This document shows positions 29,524-38,554 of a stretch of DNA of 64,000 nucleotides, piece by piece. Location of the stretch: contig JBNKJS010000012.1 in assembly GCA_050291365.1 (NCBI GenBank), positions 62,001 through 126,000 of the forward strand. Direction: 5' to 3'. Position 1 is the first letter of the stretch. Each line of letters opens with the position of its first letter. Both the position numbers and the translations under genes were made by a program. The stretch comes from JAAGZL01 sp050291365. Lineage in GTDB: Bacteria > Pseudomonadota > Gammaproteobacteria > Chromatiales > Chromatiaceae. Below the pieces are notes generated by a model, which was given only the letters and a program-made list of their open reading frames with translations, was not told where the DNA came from and made no database searches.

Positions 29524-31408
29524 ACTCTGCCCCCACTAACCTTCTAATCTTATTTAGCGACCGTGGTTTCTCAATCCTAGGCAAGAAACGCAGCACTTCT
29601 GCCAAGGAGGTAATCCCGGCAGCGGCCTTAACTACCCCGTCTTCCAACAGAGTAACCAGCCCAGCGGCATCCCTACTGACCCCCCGGATAACAGTTGAGG
29701 ACTGCTTCTCCAGTATTGAATCTTTAATCGCTTCGTTCATCACCAACAGTTCATGTACACCTATCCTGCCGCTATACCCAGTGTATCTACATCGATTACA
29801 CCCTTTTCCATATACAAAATTGGCATCCTTTATTACTTTACGTTCATACCCAAGCCGGCGCAGATCCAGCGCTGTAGGTAGATATGGCTCCGCACAATGC
29901 TTACACACTCGCCGCAACAGGCGCTGAGCCAATACCGAAACTACCGTAGATGAGATCAGGAAGGTTTCGATATCCATATTCATTAGACGCAACAATCCGC
30001 CGATACTATCTTCAGTATGAAATGTAGTAAGCACCTTGTGCCCGGTAAGAGCTGCGTGAACTGCGGCATCAGCAGACTGATTATCACGAATTTCACCCAG
30101 GACTATTACGTCAGGGTCCTGGCGCATCATATGGCGCAGCGATTCATTGAAGGTTAAATCGATTTTCGGATTGATCGAACACTGCCCAATCCCGTCGATC
30201 ATATATTCCACCGGATCCTCGGCAGTGATAACACTACGCTCTATATCATTAAGGTAGTTCACACAGCCGTAGAGGGTGGTAGTCTTTCCAGAACCGGTAG
30301 GGCCGGTCATCATAACTACACCGCTGGGGATATCCAGGGCATCTTCAATGAAGCGATTCAGAATATTAGGCGCCATACCAAGTTCGCGAATATCTAGCAG
30401 ATTGGTCATGCGGCTAAGCAGCCGCAGCACAATCTTCTCTCCATGCATGGTCACATAGAAAGAAACACGAATATCTGTACTATGACCGGTCTCAGGATCT
30501 TCAAACACAAAACTGCCACCCTGATGTCGTCGCTTTTCGGCAATGTTGGAGCGGGCAAGCACCTTAAGGCGGCTGGCGATCATAACGGCCAGATCCAGAT
30601 CATAATCCTTATAGTGCATGAGCACTCCATCACAACGCAGACGTACTCGCAGGTGCGTTGCCATCGGCTCTATATGGATATCGCTTGCCTTAGCCTGAAG
30701 GGCATCAATAATCAAAGCATTGACCAGACCTGGAATGGTCGAGTCATCAATTTTATCTCCAACCTCCACCTTCTGCAGACTGTTATCGAATGCCTTGATG
30801 GCAGCACGCAGGGTGAAAGTGGATGCAACCTCAGCCTTAATCTCCGCATGGAACGCTGACCTAGCAAAGTCCTGTGCCTCCATATTCAACGGATCGGTGA
30901 ATGCGACACGCACCGCATCTCCATCGTAGCCAAGGGGCATAAACCCATACTGTCTACATTGAATGGGGGTAATCTTAGACAATAGACCCTGCTCAATGGA
31001 GGAAAAATCTGGCGCCACTACCGGCAGACCTAGTTGGTCCGCCAAAACACCTAGCAGGTAAGACTCATCTACAAAATTGTTTTCCAGCAGGACATCGCCC
31101 AACCGCTTGGGTTCTGAGGACTCCTTCTGCAGGGCCAGCGCCGCCGTAAGCTCTCTGGGTTTCAGCATCCCCAGTTCCACCAACAGCTGTCCTAGCTTAA
31201 TAGAGTTCGCATGACTCCTTACTGCTGCACGAACCTGGTCGTCATTCACATAACCAAGCTCTTTTAAGACTTCGAGCATAGATTTCGGGCTGCTCAGTTT
31301 TGAGCGTACCCGTACTGCATACTCAAACTTGTCCTTCTTCAGGGTACCGTCTTCTACAAGTATCCGGGCGATCTCGCCTGGTCCTTCTTCAAAGTTATCT
31401 TCAGACAA
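29516..31408 (-). CDS. PilB/GspE-type secretion ATPase with MshEN domains
   Basis: 630 residues. Two N-terminal MshEN/GspE-N-like domains (about 10-110 and 110-190), then the type II/IV secretion ATPase core with Walker A GPTGSGKTTTLYG (near 373), the aspartate and histidine boxes and Walker B VIVLGEIRD. A zinc finger has two CxxC pairs (CKHC near 494 and CNRC near 537). MshEN domains in MshE bind c-di-GMP, which would tie this to the large PilZ-GGDEF-EAL protein beside it. No other pilus genes are in view, so it may be an orphan assembly ATPase. Confidence 0.9.
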   Translation of the reverse strand: MSEDNFEEGPGEIARILVEDGTLKKDKFEYAVRVRSKLSSPKSMLEVLKELGYVNDDQVRAAVRSHANSIKLGQLLVELGMLKPRELTAALALQKESSEPKRLGDVLLENNFVDESYLLGVLADQLGLPVVAPDFSSIEQGLLSKITPIQCRQYGFMPLGYDGDAVRVAFTDPLNMEAQDFARSAFHAEIKAEVASTFTLRAAIKAFDNSLQKVEVGDKIDDSTIPGLVNALIIDALQAKASDIHIEPMATHLRVRLRCDGVLMHYKDYDLDLAVMIASRLKVLARSNIAEKRRHQGGSFVFEDPETGHSTDIRVSFYVTMHGEKIVLRLLSRMTNLLDIRELGMAPNILNRFIEDALDIPSGVVMMTGPTGSGKTTTLYGCVNYLNDIERSVITAEDPVEYMIDGIGQCSINPKIDLTFNESLRHMMRQDPDVIVLGEIRDNQSADAAVHAALTGHKVLTTFHTEDSIGGLLRLMNMDIETFLISSTVVSVLAQRLLRRVCKHCAEPYLPTALDLRRLGYERKVIKDANFVYGKGCNRCRYTGYSGRIGVHELLVMNEAIKDSILEKQSSTVIRGVSRDAAGLVTLLEDGVVKAAAGITSLAEVLRFLPRIEKPRSLNKIRRLVGAEYE

Positions 31409-31593
31409 TGTAGCCTTTCCCCTGTCAAGAGCGTACGCAATGGAAAATTCAGGTCAGTTAAACATATATCGTCATATTGTTACTTAACTTTAACAAAAGA
31501 TGTTAAAGCTATTTCTAACACTATAGCTGGCATTTCACCCAAGAGCCCAGAGAACAACTCCCAACAAAAAACAACTGCTCTGTCTCTGCCCAA

Positions 31594-31623
31594 TAAAAAA
31601 GGCGGCGCTCAATGCGCCGCCCT
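31594..31623 (-). terminator. Intrinsic terminator of amtB
   Basis: GGCGGCGC and GCGCCGCC arms around a five-base loop (31601-31621). On the minus strand it is followed by a T-run (31595-31600), 30 bases after the amtB stop. Confidence 0.9.
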
Positions 31624-31651
31624 TAATAGTCTCACAGAAACAAAATGTATC

Positions 31652-32941
31652 TTATAGGTTGTAACCGGTCTCCTCGTGACAGATGATATCCAGTCCCTGA
31701 ATCTCTTCATCGTCATCAACCCGCAATCCAACCAGAGCACCAACAACCTTTAGGATCACATAGGTTACAACTGCGGTGAACAGCACAGTGGCGATGACGC
31801 CAACAAACTGGACCCAAACCTGACCACCCATGGATTCAATTCCATCGGCAAAACCGTAGCCGCTGAATACACCCAGGCTTGTGGCAGAAAATACCCCAGC
31901 CATCATGGTGCCAAGCATGCCGCCTACACCATGCACCGGAAACACATCCAGGGAGTCATCAATCTTAAGTACACGCTTGATGTACTGAGTAGCAGTAAAG
32001 CACACTGCACCTGCCAGCAAACCAATAATAAGAGCACCTCCAGGACCCACAAAGCCAGAGGCCGGGGTTATGGTGCCAAGTCCCGCAACCATACCGGTAA
32101 CAGCACCCAAGGCGCTGGGCTTACCAAAGCGTTTCCACTCAATAAAGGTCCAGGTCATGGCTCCAGTCGCCGCAGAGATGTGTGTCACCAGCATAGCCAT
32201 AGCGGCATTGCCATCGGATGCCAGGGCGCTTCCGCCGTTGAAACCAAACCAGCCCACCCACAGCATACCGGCGCCAGTTACGGTCATGGTCATATTGTGT
32301 GGCGGCATAGCGGTGGTGGGAAAGCCCTTACGCGGCCCCAGAACCACAGCGGCTACCAGAGCGGCAACACCAGCAGTGATATGCACAACCGTACCACCAG
32401 CAAAGTCATAGAGCCCCTTTTCTTGAAGCCAACCTCCTCCCCATACCCAGTGAGTAACAGGGACGTAGACCAGAAGCAGCCAGATAGCACTAAACAGCAG
32501 CATGGCGGAGAATTTCATGCGCTCGGCAAAACCACCAATGATCAGCGCAGGCGTAATAATGGCGAAGGTCATCTGGAACAGCATAAACAGAGACTCAGGG
32601 ATGGTTCCAGACAGGGTCTCACGGCCAATACCGGCCATCATCACCTTGCTGAAATCACCAATAATGGCATTACCTTCACCAAATGCCAGACTATATCCAA
32701 GCACCAGCCACAAAATGGATACAATGCCGGCAATGGCGAAACACTGCATCAAAATCGAGAGTACGTTTTTGGTACTAACCAGACCTCCATAGAACAGCGC
32801 CAGACCAGGAAGGGTCATAAACAGGACCAGGGCAGTAGAGGTAAGGATCCAGGCCGTATCAGCGCCATTAAGACTAGCCTCTTCTGCCATCACGATCCCC
32901 GGCAATAACAGCAAGGCCATTAAAAACAGAGTCTTTCTCAT
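31652..32941 (-). CDS. amtB: Ammonium transporter AmtB
   Basis: 429 residues from the ATG at 32941, preferred over an upstream in-frame start because GGGAG precedes it and the protein then begins with a signal peptide (cleavage near VMA), as in other AmtB proteins. Eleven membrane segments. The conserved pore histidines lie in FAGGTVVHITAG and FPVHGVGG. It imports ammonium when nitrogen is scarce. The usual partner glnK is not adjacent on either side, so it is unlinked here. The upstream region has a sigma-54 promoter and two NtrC-like sites. Confidence 0.96.
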   Translation of the reverse strand: MRKTLFLMALLLLPGIVMAEEASLNGADTAWILTSTALVLFMTLPGLALFYGGLVSTKNVLSILMQCFAIAGIVSILWLVLGYSLAFGEGNAIIGDFSKVMMAGIGRETLSGTIPESLFMLFQMTFAIITPALIIGGFAERMKFSAMLLFSAIWLLLVYVPVTHWVWGGGWLQEKGLYDFAGGTVVHITAGVAALVAAVVLGPRKGFPTTAMPPHNMTMTVTGAGMLWVGWFGFNGGSALASDGNAAMAMLVTHISAATGAMTWTFIEWKRFGKPSALGAVTGMVAGLGTITPASGFVGPGGALIIGLLAGAVCFTATQYIKRVLKIDDSLDVFPVHGVGGMLGTMMAGVFSATSLGVFSGYGFADGIESMGGQVWVQFVGVIATVLFTAVVTYVILKVVGALVGLRVDDDEEIQGLDIICHEETGYNL

Positions 32942-33065
32942 TATAATATCTCCCAAACAGATCAATCGGTCGCGCACCAAAACAGCGGCATTCTTATTTT
33001 AATCACCCATCCACGCCCTGTTAACAAGCATAACCGGCGGACAGACGCCAAAACCCGGAAGAAAC

Positions 33066-33083
33066 ATGCACTATTCATGCCTC
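33066..33083 (-). promoter_or_regulatory. Sigma-54 promoter of amtB
   Basis: On the minus strand, AGGCATG-AATA-GTGCA fits the sigma-54 consensus TGGCACG-N4-TTGCW, with GG and GC exactly 10 bases apart. It lies about 125 bases upstream of the amtB start codon. Confidence 0.65.
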
Positions 33084-33144
33084 CCTATTATTACCTGTAT
33101 TTACATATAGTTAACACTTTTGAACCCCAACAAACAGGCGAACG

Positions 33145-33161
33145 CGCACCTTATTTGTGCA
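33145..33161. promoter_or_regulatory. NtrC-type binding site, proximal
   Basis: CGCACCTTATTTGTGCA, close to the NtrC palindrome TGCACC-N5-GGTGCA. It sits about 60-80 bases upstream of the sigma-54 promoter, the enhancer position. Confidence 0.65.
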
Positions 33162-33176
33162 TACCATAATGAAATC

Positions 33177-33193
33177 TGCACCTTATTCGGGCA
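33177..33193. promoter_or_regulatory. NtrC-type binding site, distal
   Basis: TGCACCTTATTCGGGCA, a near copy of the proximal site exactly 32 bases away (three helical turns), as expected for cooperative NtrC dimers. Confidence 0.65.
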
Positions 33194-33229
33194 AAAAAAT
33201 ACCGGCGCCATCCAAGATGGTGCCGGTAT
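33192..33229 (-). terminator. Strong orphan intrinsic terminator on the minus strand
   Basis: A 14-base-pair stem (33199-33212 with 33216-33229, one G-T pair), three-base loop and seven T on the minus strand. No minus-strand gene lies to its right before the divergent rhodanese gene, so it either ends an unseen small RNA or insulates the amtB promoter. The 555 bases between amtB and the rhodanese gene hold nothing else convincing. Confidence 0.75.
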
Positions 33230-33496
33230 GCCAGACTACACGTCTGAAGGGGAGTTTGAAAAAACAGCTATCGTCTGTGGTGGAAACGATTTTCTCCCAA
33301 AAACTAAAAGGTAGGACCTAGCGATGCGGAAAAAGTTCACCCAGCAAACCTCCAGATTAATCCATAGGCTCACACCGCATTTACTGCAAAAGAACTTTAT
33401 TCTCATATGCGGCATCTCTTCACAAAATTGAAACCAGATTCACTGTATATTCCGCTGCTCAAAGCTTTTAATAATTCAAGGAAATATGGAGAGAAT

Positions 33497-34048
33497 ATGA
33501 ACAAAAAGTTACTTCTATCACTGGTTGCCCCGGTACTGCTTTTAGCCTTTACAGCTACTTCATGGGCCGGCACAACCATCCCAAAGAAAAAACAGACAGA
33601 ATTGGGACTCTACATCACTGCAAGCGAAGCCTTTGCCAAATGGCAAGCAGAACCAGAAACAATAAAGGTATTGGATGTCAGAACACCGGGGGAATATACA
33701 TTTGTTGGTCATGCCAATATGGCAACAAATATACCTTTTAAGCTGTACACAGGGAAGATCGACCTCGAAACCAAAAAGCCTGTTATGCCATTGAATGATA
33801 ACTTTCTACTAGATGTTGAAAAGAGATTCAAAAAAACAGATACCATTATGGTCATGTGCCGATCTGGCTCAAGAAGTGCCAAAGCGGTCAACCTCCTAGC
33901 CAAGGCCGGTTTTAAGCATGTCTATACCGTCACCGACGGATTTGAGGGTGATAAATCTAAAGAGGGTAAAAGGACCGTCAACGGCTGGAAGAATGCCGGC
34001 GCATCCTGGACATATAAACTTGATCCAAAACTAGCGTACCTTCATTAA
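33497..34048 (+). CDS. Secreted rhodanese-domain protein
   Basis: 183 residues from the ATG at 33497, chosen because GGAGAG precedes it and a signal peptide follows (cleavage near SWA). A single rhodanese domain fills the mature part, with active-site loop CRSGSRSAK (Cys near residue 118), a length and residue pattern typical of thiosulfate or polysulfide sulfurtransferases in the periplasm. It has no adjacent sulfur-metabolism genes. Confidence 0.88.
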   Translation: MNKKLLLSLVAPVLLLAFTATSWAGTTIPKKKQTELGLYITASEAFAKWQAEPETIKVLDVRTPGEYTFVGHANMATNIPFKLYTGKIDLETKKPVMPLNDNFLLDVEKRFKKTDTIMVMCRSGSRSAKAVNLLAKAGFKHVYTVTDGFEGDKSKEGKRTVNGWKNAGASWTYKLDPKLAYLH

Positions 34049-34056
34049 ATAGAGAA

Positions 34057-34094
34057 AGGTGGCGGAGGGATTAATATATATTCCCTCCCCACCT
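34057..34094. repeat. Hairpin, first of a related pair flanking the PEP-CTERM-like gene
   Basis: AGGTGG and GGAGGGA pair with TCCCTCC and CCACCT around an AT-only loop. It sits nine bases after the rhodanese stop and probably acts as its terminator. The inner arm and loop resemble the hairpin at 34811-34855. Confidence 0.5.
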
Positions 34095-34175
34095 CTTAGC
34101 TAATTGTTTATGTTTTTTACTTTTCATTTCATAGGGAGTCTTTCATTGTAAATAACTTAATCTATTAAACAGAGG

Positions 34176-34796
34176 ATGAAGAAAATGGATTTCAAATTAA
34201 TTGCATTAACATCAACCACTCTATTCATGTCCTGTATCCTATCTGTCAATGCAGCGACATTAATTTACACGGATAAAACGGCCTGGGAGAGCGCTTTAGA
34301 CGGCCAGTTTTTAACCGAGGACTTTGCTGACGGCCAATTGAATAACAGCGGCGTCAGCTATGTTTCTACCTCATCAGGCCATATCAACCCAACTCATGAG
34401 AACTATCAGGATGTTCTAGCGTCTCGTAGCGCATCTGAACCCATGACTACCTGGAGCTTTTCCCCTGAGATTACTGCATACGGGGGAGACTGGACTTTAG
34501 GTGGGCCTGGCGGCTCCGGAAACAGCCTGCTGGTTTATGTTGATGGTGACTATGTTGGCTTTATTTCTAATAGTTATGGTGGAGAGTTTTGGGGATTTAT
34601 TTCTGACACACCTTTTTCCTCCGTCGAATTAATCGGGGGTAGTGGTACGAATCAGCAGCACTATAGCTTGGATAACATGGTGTTTGCCCCAGTACCTGCA
34701 CAGGCAAATGCAGTAGTACCCATACCTACTGCAGCGTGGCTTTTCGGCTCTGGTCTTATTGGCTTGATTAGCATTGTTAGGCGAAAGAAAACATAG
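34176..34796 (+). CDS. PEP-CTERM-like exported protein
   Basis: 206 residues. It has an N-terminal signal peptide and ends with VPIPTAAWLFGSGLIGL followed by a basic RRKK tail, the variant C-terminal sorting signal (V-P-x-P, membrane span, RRK) recognised by exosortase. The middle is Gly/Ser-rich and beta-like, without Cys. The start may be the ATG at 34176 or that at 34185, the latter nine bases from AGAGG. No exosortase is in the window. Such proteins are usually matrix- or surface-associated. Confidence 0.8.
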   Translation: MKKMDFKLIALTSTTLFMSCILSVNAATLIYTDKTAWESALDGQFLTEDFADGQLNNSGVSYVSTSSGHINPTHENYQDVLASRSASEPMTTWSFSPEITAYGGDWTLGGPGGSGNSLLVYVDGDYVGFISNSYGGEFWGFISDTPFSSVELIGGSGTNQQHYSLDNMVFAPVPAQANAVVPIPTAAWLFGSGLIGLISIVRRKKT

Positions 34797-34810
34797 CGAC
34801 CAAAATCGAA

Positions 34811-34856
34811 AAAAGGGGATGGAGAGATTAAACTATATTCCCTCCCTCCCCTTTTA
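34811..34856 (+). terminator. Terminator hairpin after the PEP-CTERM-like gene
   Basis: AAAAGGGG pairs with CCCCTTTT (34811-34818, 34848-34855), with further pairing inside and a T-run at the 3' arm. It shares the purine arm and ATTAAnnTATATTCCCTCC side with the hairpin at 34057. Confidence 0.65.
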
Positions 34857-35167
34857 TCTGGCGGCCATCTTACGCCTTGAAAATCGAAAATGAGCGCAAA
34901 AGATATCTGTAAAGAACTCTGGCATACCCAGAACGGACATTAACACCTAGAGTGTAGAGCGAATAACCAACGGGCATTGCGCTATATGGTTCTGATATCT
35001 CACTTAACTTGGATTATTTGTTGTAACATTCAGCGGATTACACTCCGCCAATCTGTCCTACGGCCCTTTCCTGGCAGTTTCTATTATGTGGAATAATTTC
35101 AGCGACTATAAGTTGCACTCATTACGCGAGCGTATAAGGTGCATATTGAATGCGCGTATATTTCCCT
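34857..35167. other. Intergenic region with a REP-like stretch
   Basis: No gene seen. Around 35032-35063, CAGCGGATTACACTCCGCC followed by AATCTGTCCTACGG resembles a decayed version of the common GCGGATTACGC...AATCCGCCCTACGG intergenic repeat of gammaproteobacteria. The rest is AT-rich and unremarkable. Confidence 0.35.
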
Positions 35168-36157
35168 CTATCCGTTACAAAAAACCACCCTGTTGCGACC
35201 GTTATTTTTGGCTTCGTATAGATTCAGGTCGCAGGTCTTCATCCACTGCTTCCAGTCTTTAACTGAACTCAGGCCGGACACACCAATACTAACCGTTACA
35301 GTACGATCTGGTAATAATGAAAGACTTTCAATTCCCTTTCGTATTTTTTCTGCTATGTCTATGCTATCCGCTTCATCGGTATTGTAGAGCAGAACCAAAA
35401 ATTCCTCACCGCCGATTCTGAATAATTTGTCACTGTGTCTAAGAAAGTCCTTTAAGAATGCTCCCAGCTGCTCGAGTACGTGGTCGCCAACATCATGGCC
35501 TAGCTCATCATTAATATTCTTGAAATGATCAACGTCCATAATAATTAGTGTGAATGGAGTATTTGTTCTATTAGCTTGATGTAGCGCCTGTTCCAGAGAG
35601 TCCTTAAGCAGTGTTCTATTGTACAAACCGGTTAACTTGTCAGTAATCGCCATTTCTTGCAGTTCGCTATATTGCCTGGCTACGATATGAAGAAAAATAG
35701 CAGAATATGCACTGACCAATGTGAATGTTACAGTGAATCTGATGGCTTCGTGTGTATCAAAAAGGTGCCACACTAGTGGCACATTAACCAGCGCAAATAA
35801 AATATTTGATGCCCATGCCTGACGTTCTGACATCATAAAGTAATATAAAATCAGTGTTGAATAACACCAATAGGTACCGGTTATTCCAACTAAATTTGTC
35901 AGATAGGCCACAAACAAAGTTGTAAAAGGGGTCAGCCAGATAAACGTATATATGGTTTTATATGTTTTCCTATGGCAACCCCAGACAACTAAGTAAAGAC
36001 TCAACGAGGTAATCGCAGCGCCTATACCAATCCCCACGTGTTGATGAGTCAGGTGATAAAAAGCAAAAGGCAATATCAGAGTTGCTGCGGTGACTGAAAG
36101 CCAGAATGTTGATTTAAGATGGAAATCTGTTTGATGCCGCGAGTTTAAATCATCCAT
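35168..36157 (-). CDS. Membrane diguanylate cyclase (GGDEF)
   Basis: 329 residues. Six hydrophobic segments in the first 155 residues, then a GGDEF domain with DKLTGLYNR near 172 and an intact active-site GGEEF in FRIGGEEFLVLL near 250. It should make c-di-GMP in response to a membrane or periplasmic cue. No RxxD inhibitory site is obvious directly before GGEEF. Stands alone. Confidence 0.92.
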   Translation of the reverse strand: MDDLNSRHQTDFHLKSTFWLSVTAATLILPFAFYHLTHQHVGIGIGAAITSLSLYLVVWGCHRKTYKTIYTFIWLTPFTTLFVAYLTNLVGITGTYWCYSTLILYYFMMSERQAWASNILFALVNVPLVWHLFDTHEAIRFTVTFTLVSAYSAIFLHIVARQYSELQEMAITDKLTGLYNRTLLKDSLEQALHQANRTNTPFTLIIMDVDHFKNINDELGHDVGDHVLEQLGAFLKDFLRHSDKLFRIGGEEFLVLLYNTDEADSIDIAEKIRKGIESLSLLPDRTVTVSIGVSGLSSVKDWKQWMKTCDLNLYEAKNNGRNRVVFCNG

Positions 36158-36453
36158 ATATTTGAGGCGCCTCTGATCAATTTAAACGTTCAAGCGATAA
36201 TCGCATTTCTGTAAAGACGCCTGAATCGATCATGCGCCAACAAGGTTTCTGATATCAACTTTGAGAAATTCCGTTTAAATACACGCGAAGAGCTTTTTCT
36301 TGATGATATAAATCACATTGTTCTTTTTGCAAAAACTTACCGCTGACGTTGAGTCATTCTAGCCCAAATATGAAAAATCGCATAAAGATAATTTTAATAG
36401 TGACGATACTACAACAGATTGACGGTTCAAATTTAATGGGGGGGGGATTCACT

Positions 36454-38256
36454 GTGATCGGTAATTACAACAATGTTATTGCATCTCGAAAAGATGGTAT
36501 CGAGAAAAAGAGCGCCTATCTTGTAGGTGGCGGTATTGCATCGCTGGCGGCGGCAGCCTACTTAATAAGAGATGGCCATATGGCTGGCGAAAAAATCACT
36601 ATCTTGGAACAGACCGATATAGACGGTGGCTGTTTGGATGGCAGCGGCAACGCCATCGACGGCTACCTTATGCGTGGTGGCAGGGAGATGGAGGCTCACT
36701 ATGAGTGCACCTGGAATCTATTTTCGTTTATTCCTGACCTGAAGCGTAAAGATCCTGATGCGCCATTCACCAGCCCGGAGCCAGAACTTGTTTCCGACCC
36801 GGAACGTACAGTTTTAAAGCGGATTCGTGATATCAATCAATGGGATCCTAATTCCTCTAAATGCCGTTTGATGAGTAACTGTGGCGAGCCGGATCGAGAC
36901 CCTTCGTTAGGGCTCTCCGTAAGCCAAGTGATGGAACTGACGAAATTAACCATAAAGAGTGAAGAAGAGCTGGGCGCAACAACCGTGAAAGAGTTTTTCT
37001 CAGACTCTTTTTTTAAAACCAATATGTGGTATTTCTGGACATCGATGTTTGCCATGGAGACATGGCACTCTGTAGTCGAGATGCGGCGCTATATGCTGCG
37101 CTTCATGCACCTGCTGCCGACAATGAGTAGGCTGGAAAATATTCTGTTTACCACCTACAACCAATATGAATCCATGGTGTTACCGCTGCAAATTTGGCTC
37201 AAGAGCAAGGGTGTTAACTTTGATCTGAAAACCCAGGTCACTGATCTGGACATCGAGATCGTCAACGGTGAAAAGACCGTGACCGCTATCCATCTGCTGC
37301 GTGGCTCTGCAGAGACAAGGGAAACAGTTGCCACAACAGCGGACGATCTGGTGTTCGTTACCAACGGCTCGATGGTGGAGAATTCCACCACAGGCAATAA
37401 CAATGAACCCGCAATTATTAATCGGGAGCCTGGTGCTTGCTGGCAGTTGTGGAAAAATATTGCTGCAAAAGATCCAGCTTTTGGTAGGCCAGAGGTTTTC
37501 TGCTCTGACATCGATAAAAGCAAGTTTGTCTCTTTCACCATTACTGCCACAGACTCGCCAATTGCGGATTTGCTAAAAGAATTTACCGGCGTGGATCCCT
37601 ATTCCCACAAAGCTGTGACCGGTGGCATCATGACAATTAAAGACTCCAACTGGCTCATGAGTGCAACCTGCAACAGGCAACCTCAATACAGGAGTCAGCC
37701 AGTCGGTGACTACCAGCCAAAACAGCACAAGGATGACCCGGACAAAAATGTACTGGCTATCTGGGCCTACGGCCTGTTTCCAGACAATATCGGTAACTTC
37801 GTAAAAAAGAAGATGAGCGATTGTACCGGTGAAGAGCTGCTTACAGAGCTACTCTACCACTGGGGAGCTAAAGATCAGATTCCCGCTATTATGAAGACGG
37901 TCAAAGTTATCCCTTGCATGATGCCATATGTCACCAGCCAATTCTTACCTCGTGTCAAAGGTGACCGGCCAGAAGTTATTCCTGAAGGAAGCAAAAATCT
38001 TGCGTTTCTGGGGCAGTTCAGCGAGATCCCGGATGATTGTGTATTCACCGTTGAGTATTCGGTCCGCTCGGCAATTATGGCTGTTTATAAGTTACTTGGT
38101 ATAACGGACAAGACCACACCGGAGGTTTATCCTTCAAAGGACGATGTGCGTGTAATCATCAAGGCAGGCGAAACGATGTACAACGGCGAAATCCCCGGAG
38201 AACATCTACTGAGCCACCTGTTGAAAGGTACAAGCCTGCAAGGCTTGCTGAAATGA
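36454..38256 (+). CDS. ohyA: Oleate hydratase (MCRA family), FAD-dependent
   Basis: About 600 residues. An FAD-binding GxGxxxL-type motif VGGGIASLAAAAYLIRDG lies near the N-terminus, followed by the family stretch GGREMEAHYEC. It adds water to the cis-9 double bond of oleate to give 10-hydroxystearate, in detoxification or membrane lipid turnover. I prefer the GTG at 36454: the next residues (IGNYNNV) align with the N-terminus of characterised oleate hydratases, and a run of nine G lies seven bases ahead. Upstream in-frame starts at 36436 (ATG) and 36349 (TTG) have no ribosome-binding site. Confidence 0.88.
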   Translation: MIGNYNNVIASRKDGIEKKSAYLVGGGIASLAAAAYLIRDGHMAGEKITILEQTDIDGGCLDGSGNAIDGYLMRGGREMEAHYECTWNLFSFIPDLKRKDPDAPFTSPEPELVSDPERTVLKRIRDINQWDPNSSKCRLMSNCGEPDRDPSLGLSVSQVMELTKLTIKSEEELGATTVKEFFSDSFFKTNMWYFWTSMFAMETWHSVVEMRRYMLRFMHLLPTMSRLENILFTTYNQYESMVLPLQIWLKSKGVNFDLKTQVTDLDIEIVNGEKTVTAIHLLRGSAETRETVATTADDLVFVTNGSMVENSTTGNNNEPAIINREPGACWQLWKNIAAKDPAFGRPEVFCSDIDKSKFVSFTITATDSPIADLLKEFTGVDPYSHKAVTGGIMTIKDSNWLMSATCNRQPQYRSQPVGDYQPKQHKDDPDKNVLAIWAYGLFPDNIGNFVKKKMSDCTGEELLTELLYHWGAKDQIPAIMKTVKVIPCMMPYVTSQFLPRVKGDRPEVIPEGSKNLAFLGQFSEIPDDCVFTVEYSVRSAIMAVYKLLGITDKTTPEVYPSKDDVRVIIKAGETMYNGEIPGEHLLSHLLKGTSLQGLLK

Positions 38257-38554
38257 TTGGTGAGAATAAAAAGGACATATATGTCCTATTTTACTAACTT
38301 GCTCTCCCTCTATTGAGAGACCATTTTTGGCCTATTACTCACTAAACTATAACTCTAACCAATGTTAACAAACTACCGGATATTTCCAATGCGGACCAGG
38401 ATCAACAGGTAGGAATTGTTGATAAAATGTAATACTTAAGCACGGATGCTTATGAATGACAGATAATGTTAGCTGAGCGAGTGTCCGTCGAAAAGAAGTA
38501 ACTATAATTGCTTTCCTGAGCGTTCCTTATTTGAATTGCCAGAAAGGTAGAAAA
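38257..38554. other. Intergenic region
   Basis: 298 bases with no long gene. AGGACATA/TATGTCCT forms a short perfect palindrome at 38272-38287, 16 bases after the oleate hydratase stop, with weak A- and T-rich flanks; it could be a weak terminator. Nothing else stands out. Confidence 0.35.

Noticed and set aside
33120..33314. 64-codon open frame upstream of the rhodanese gene
   Set aside because: It runs through the two NtrC sites and the strong terminator hairpin and has no ribosome-binding site.
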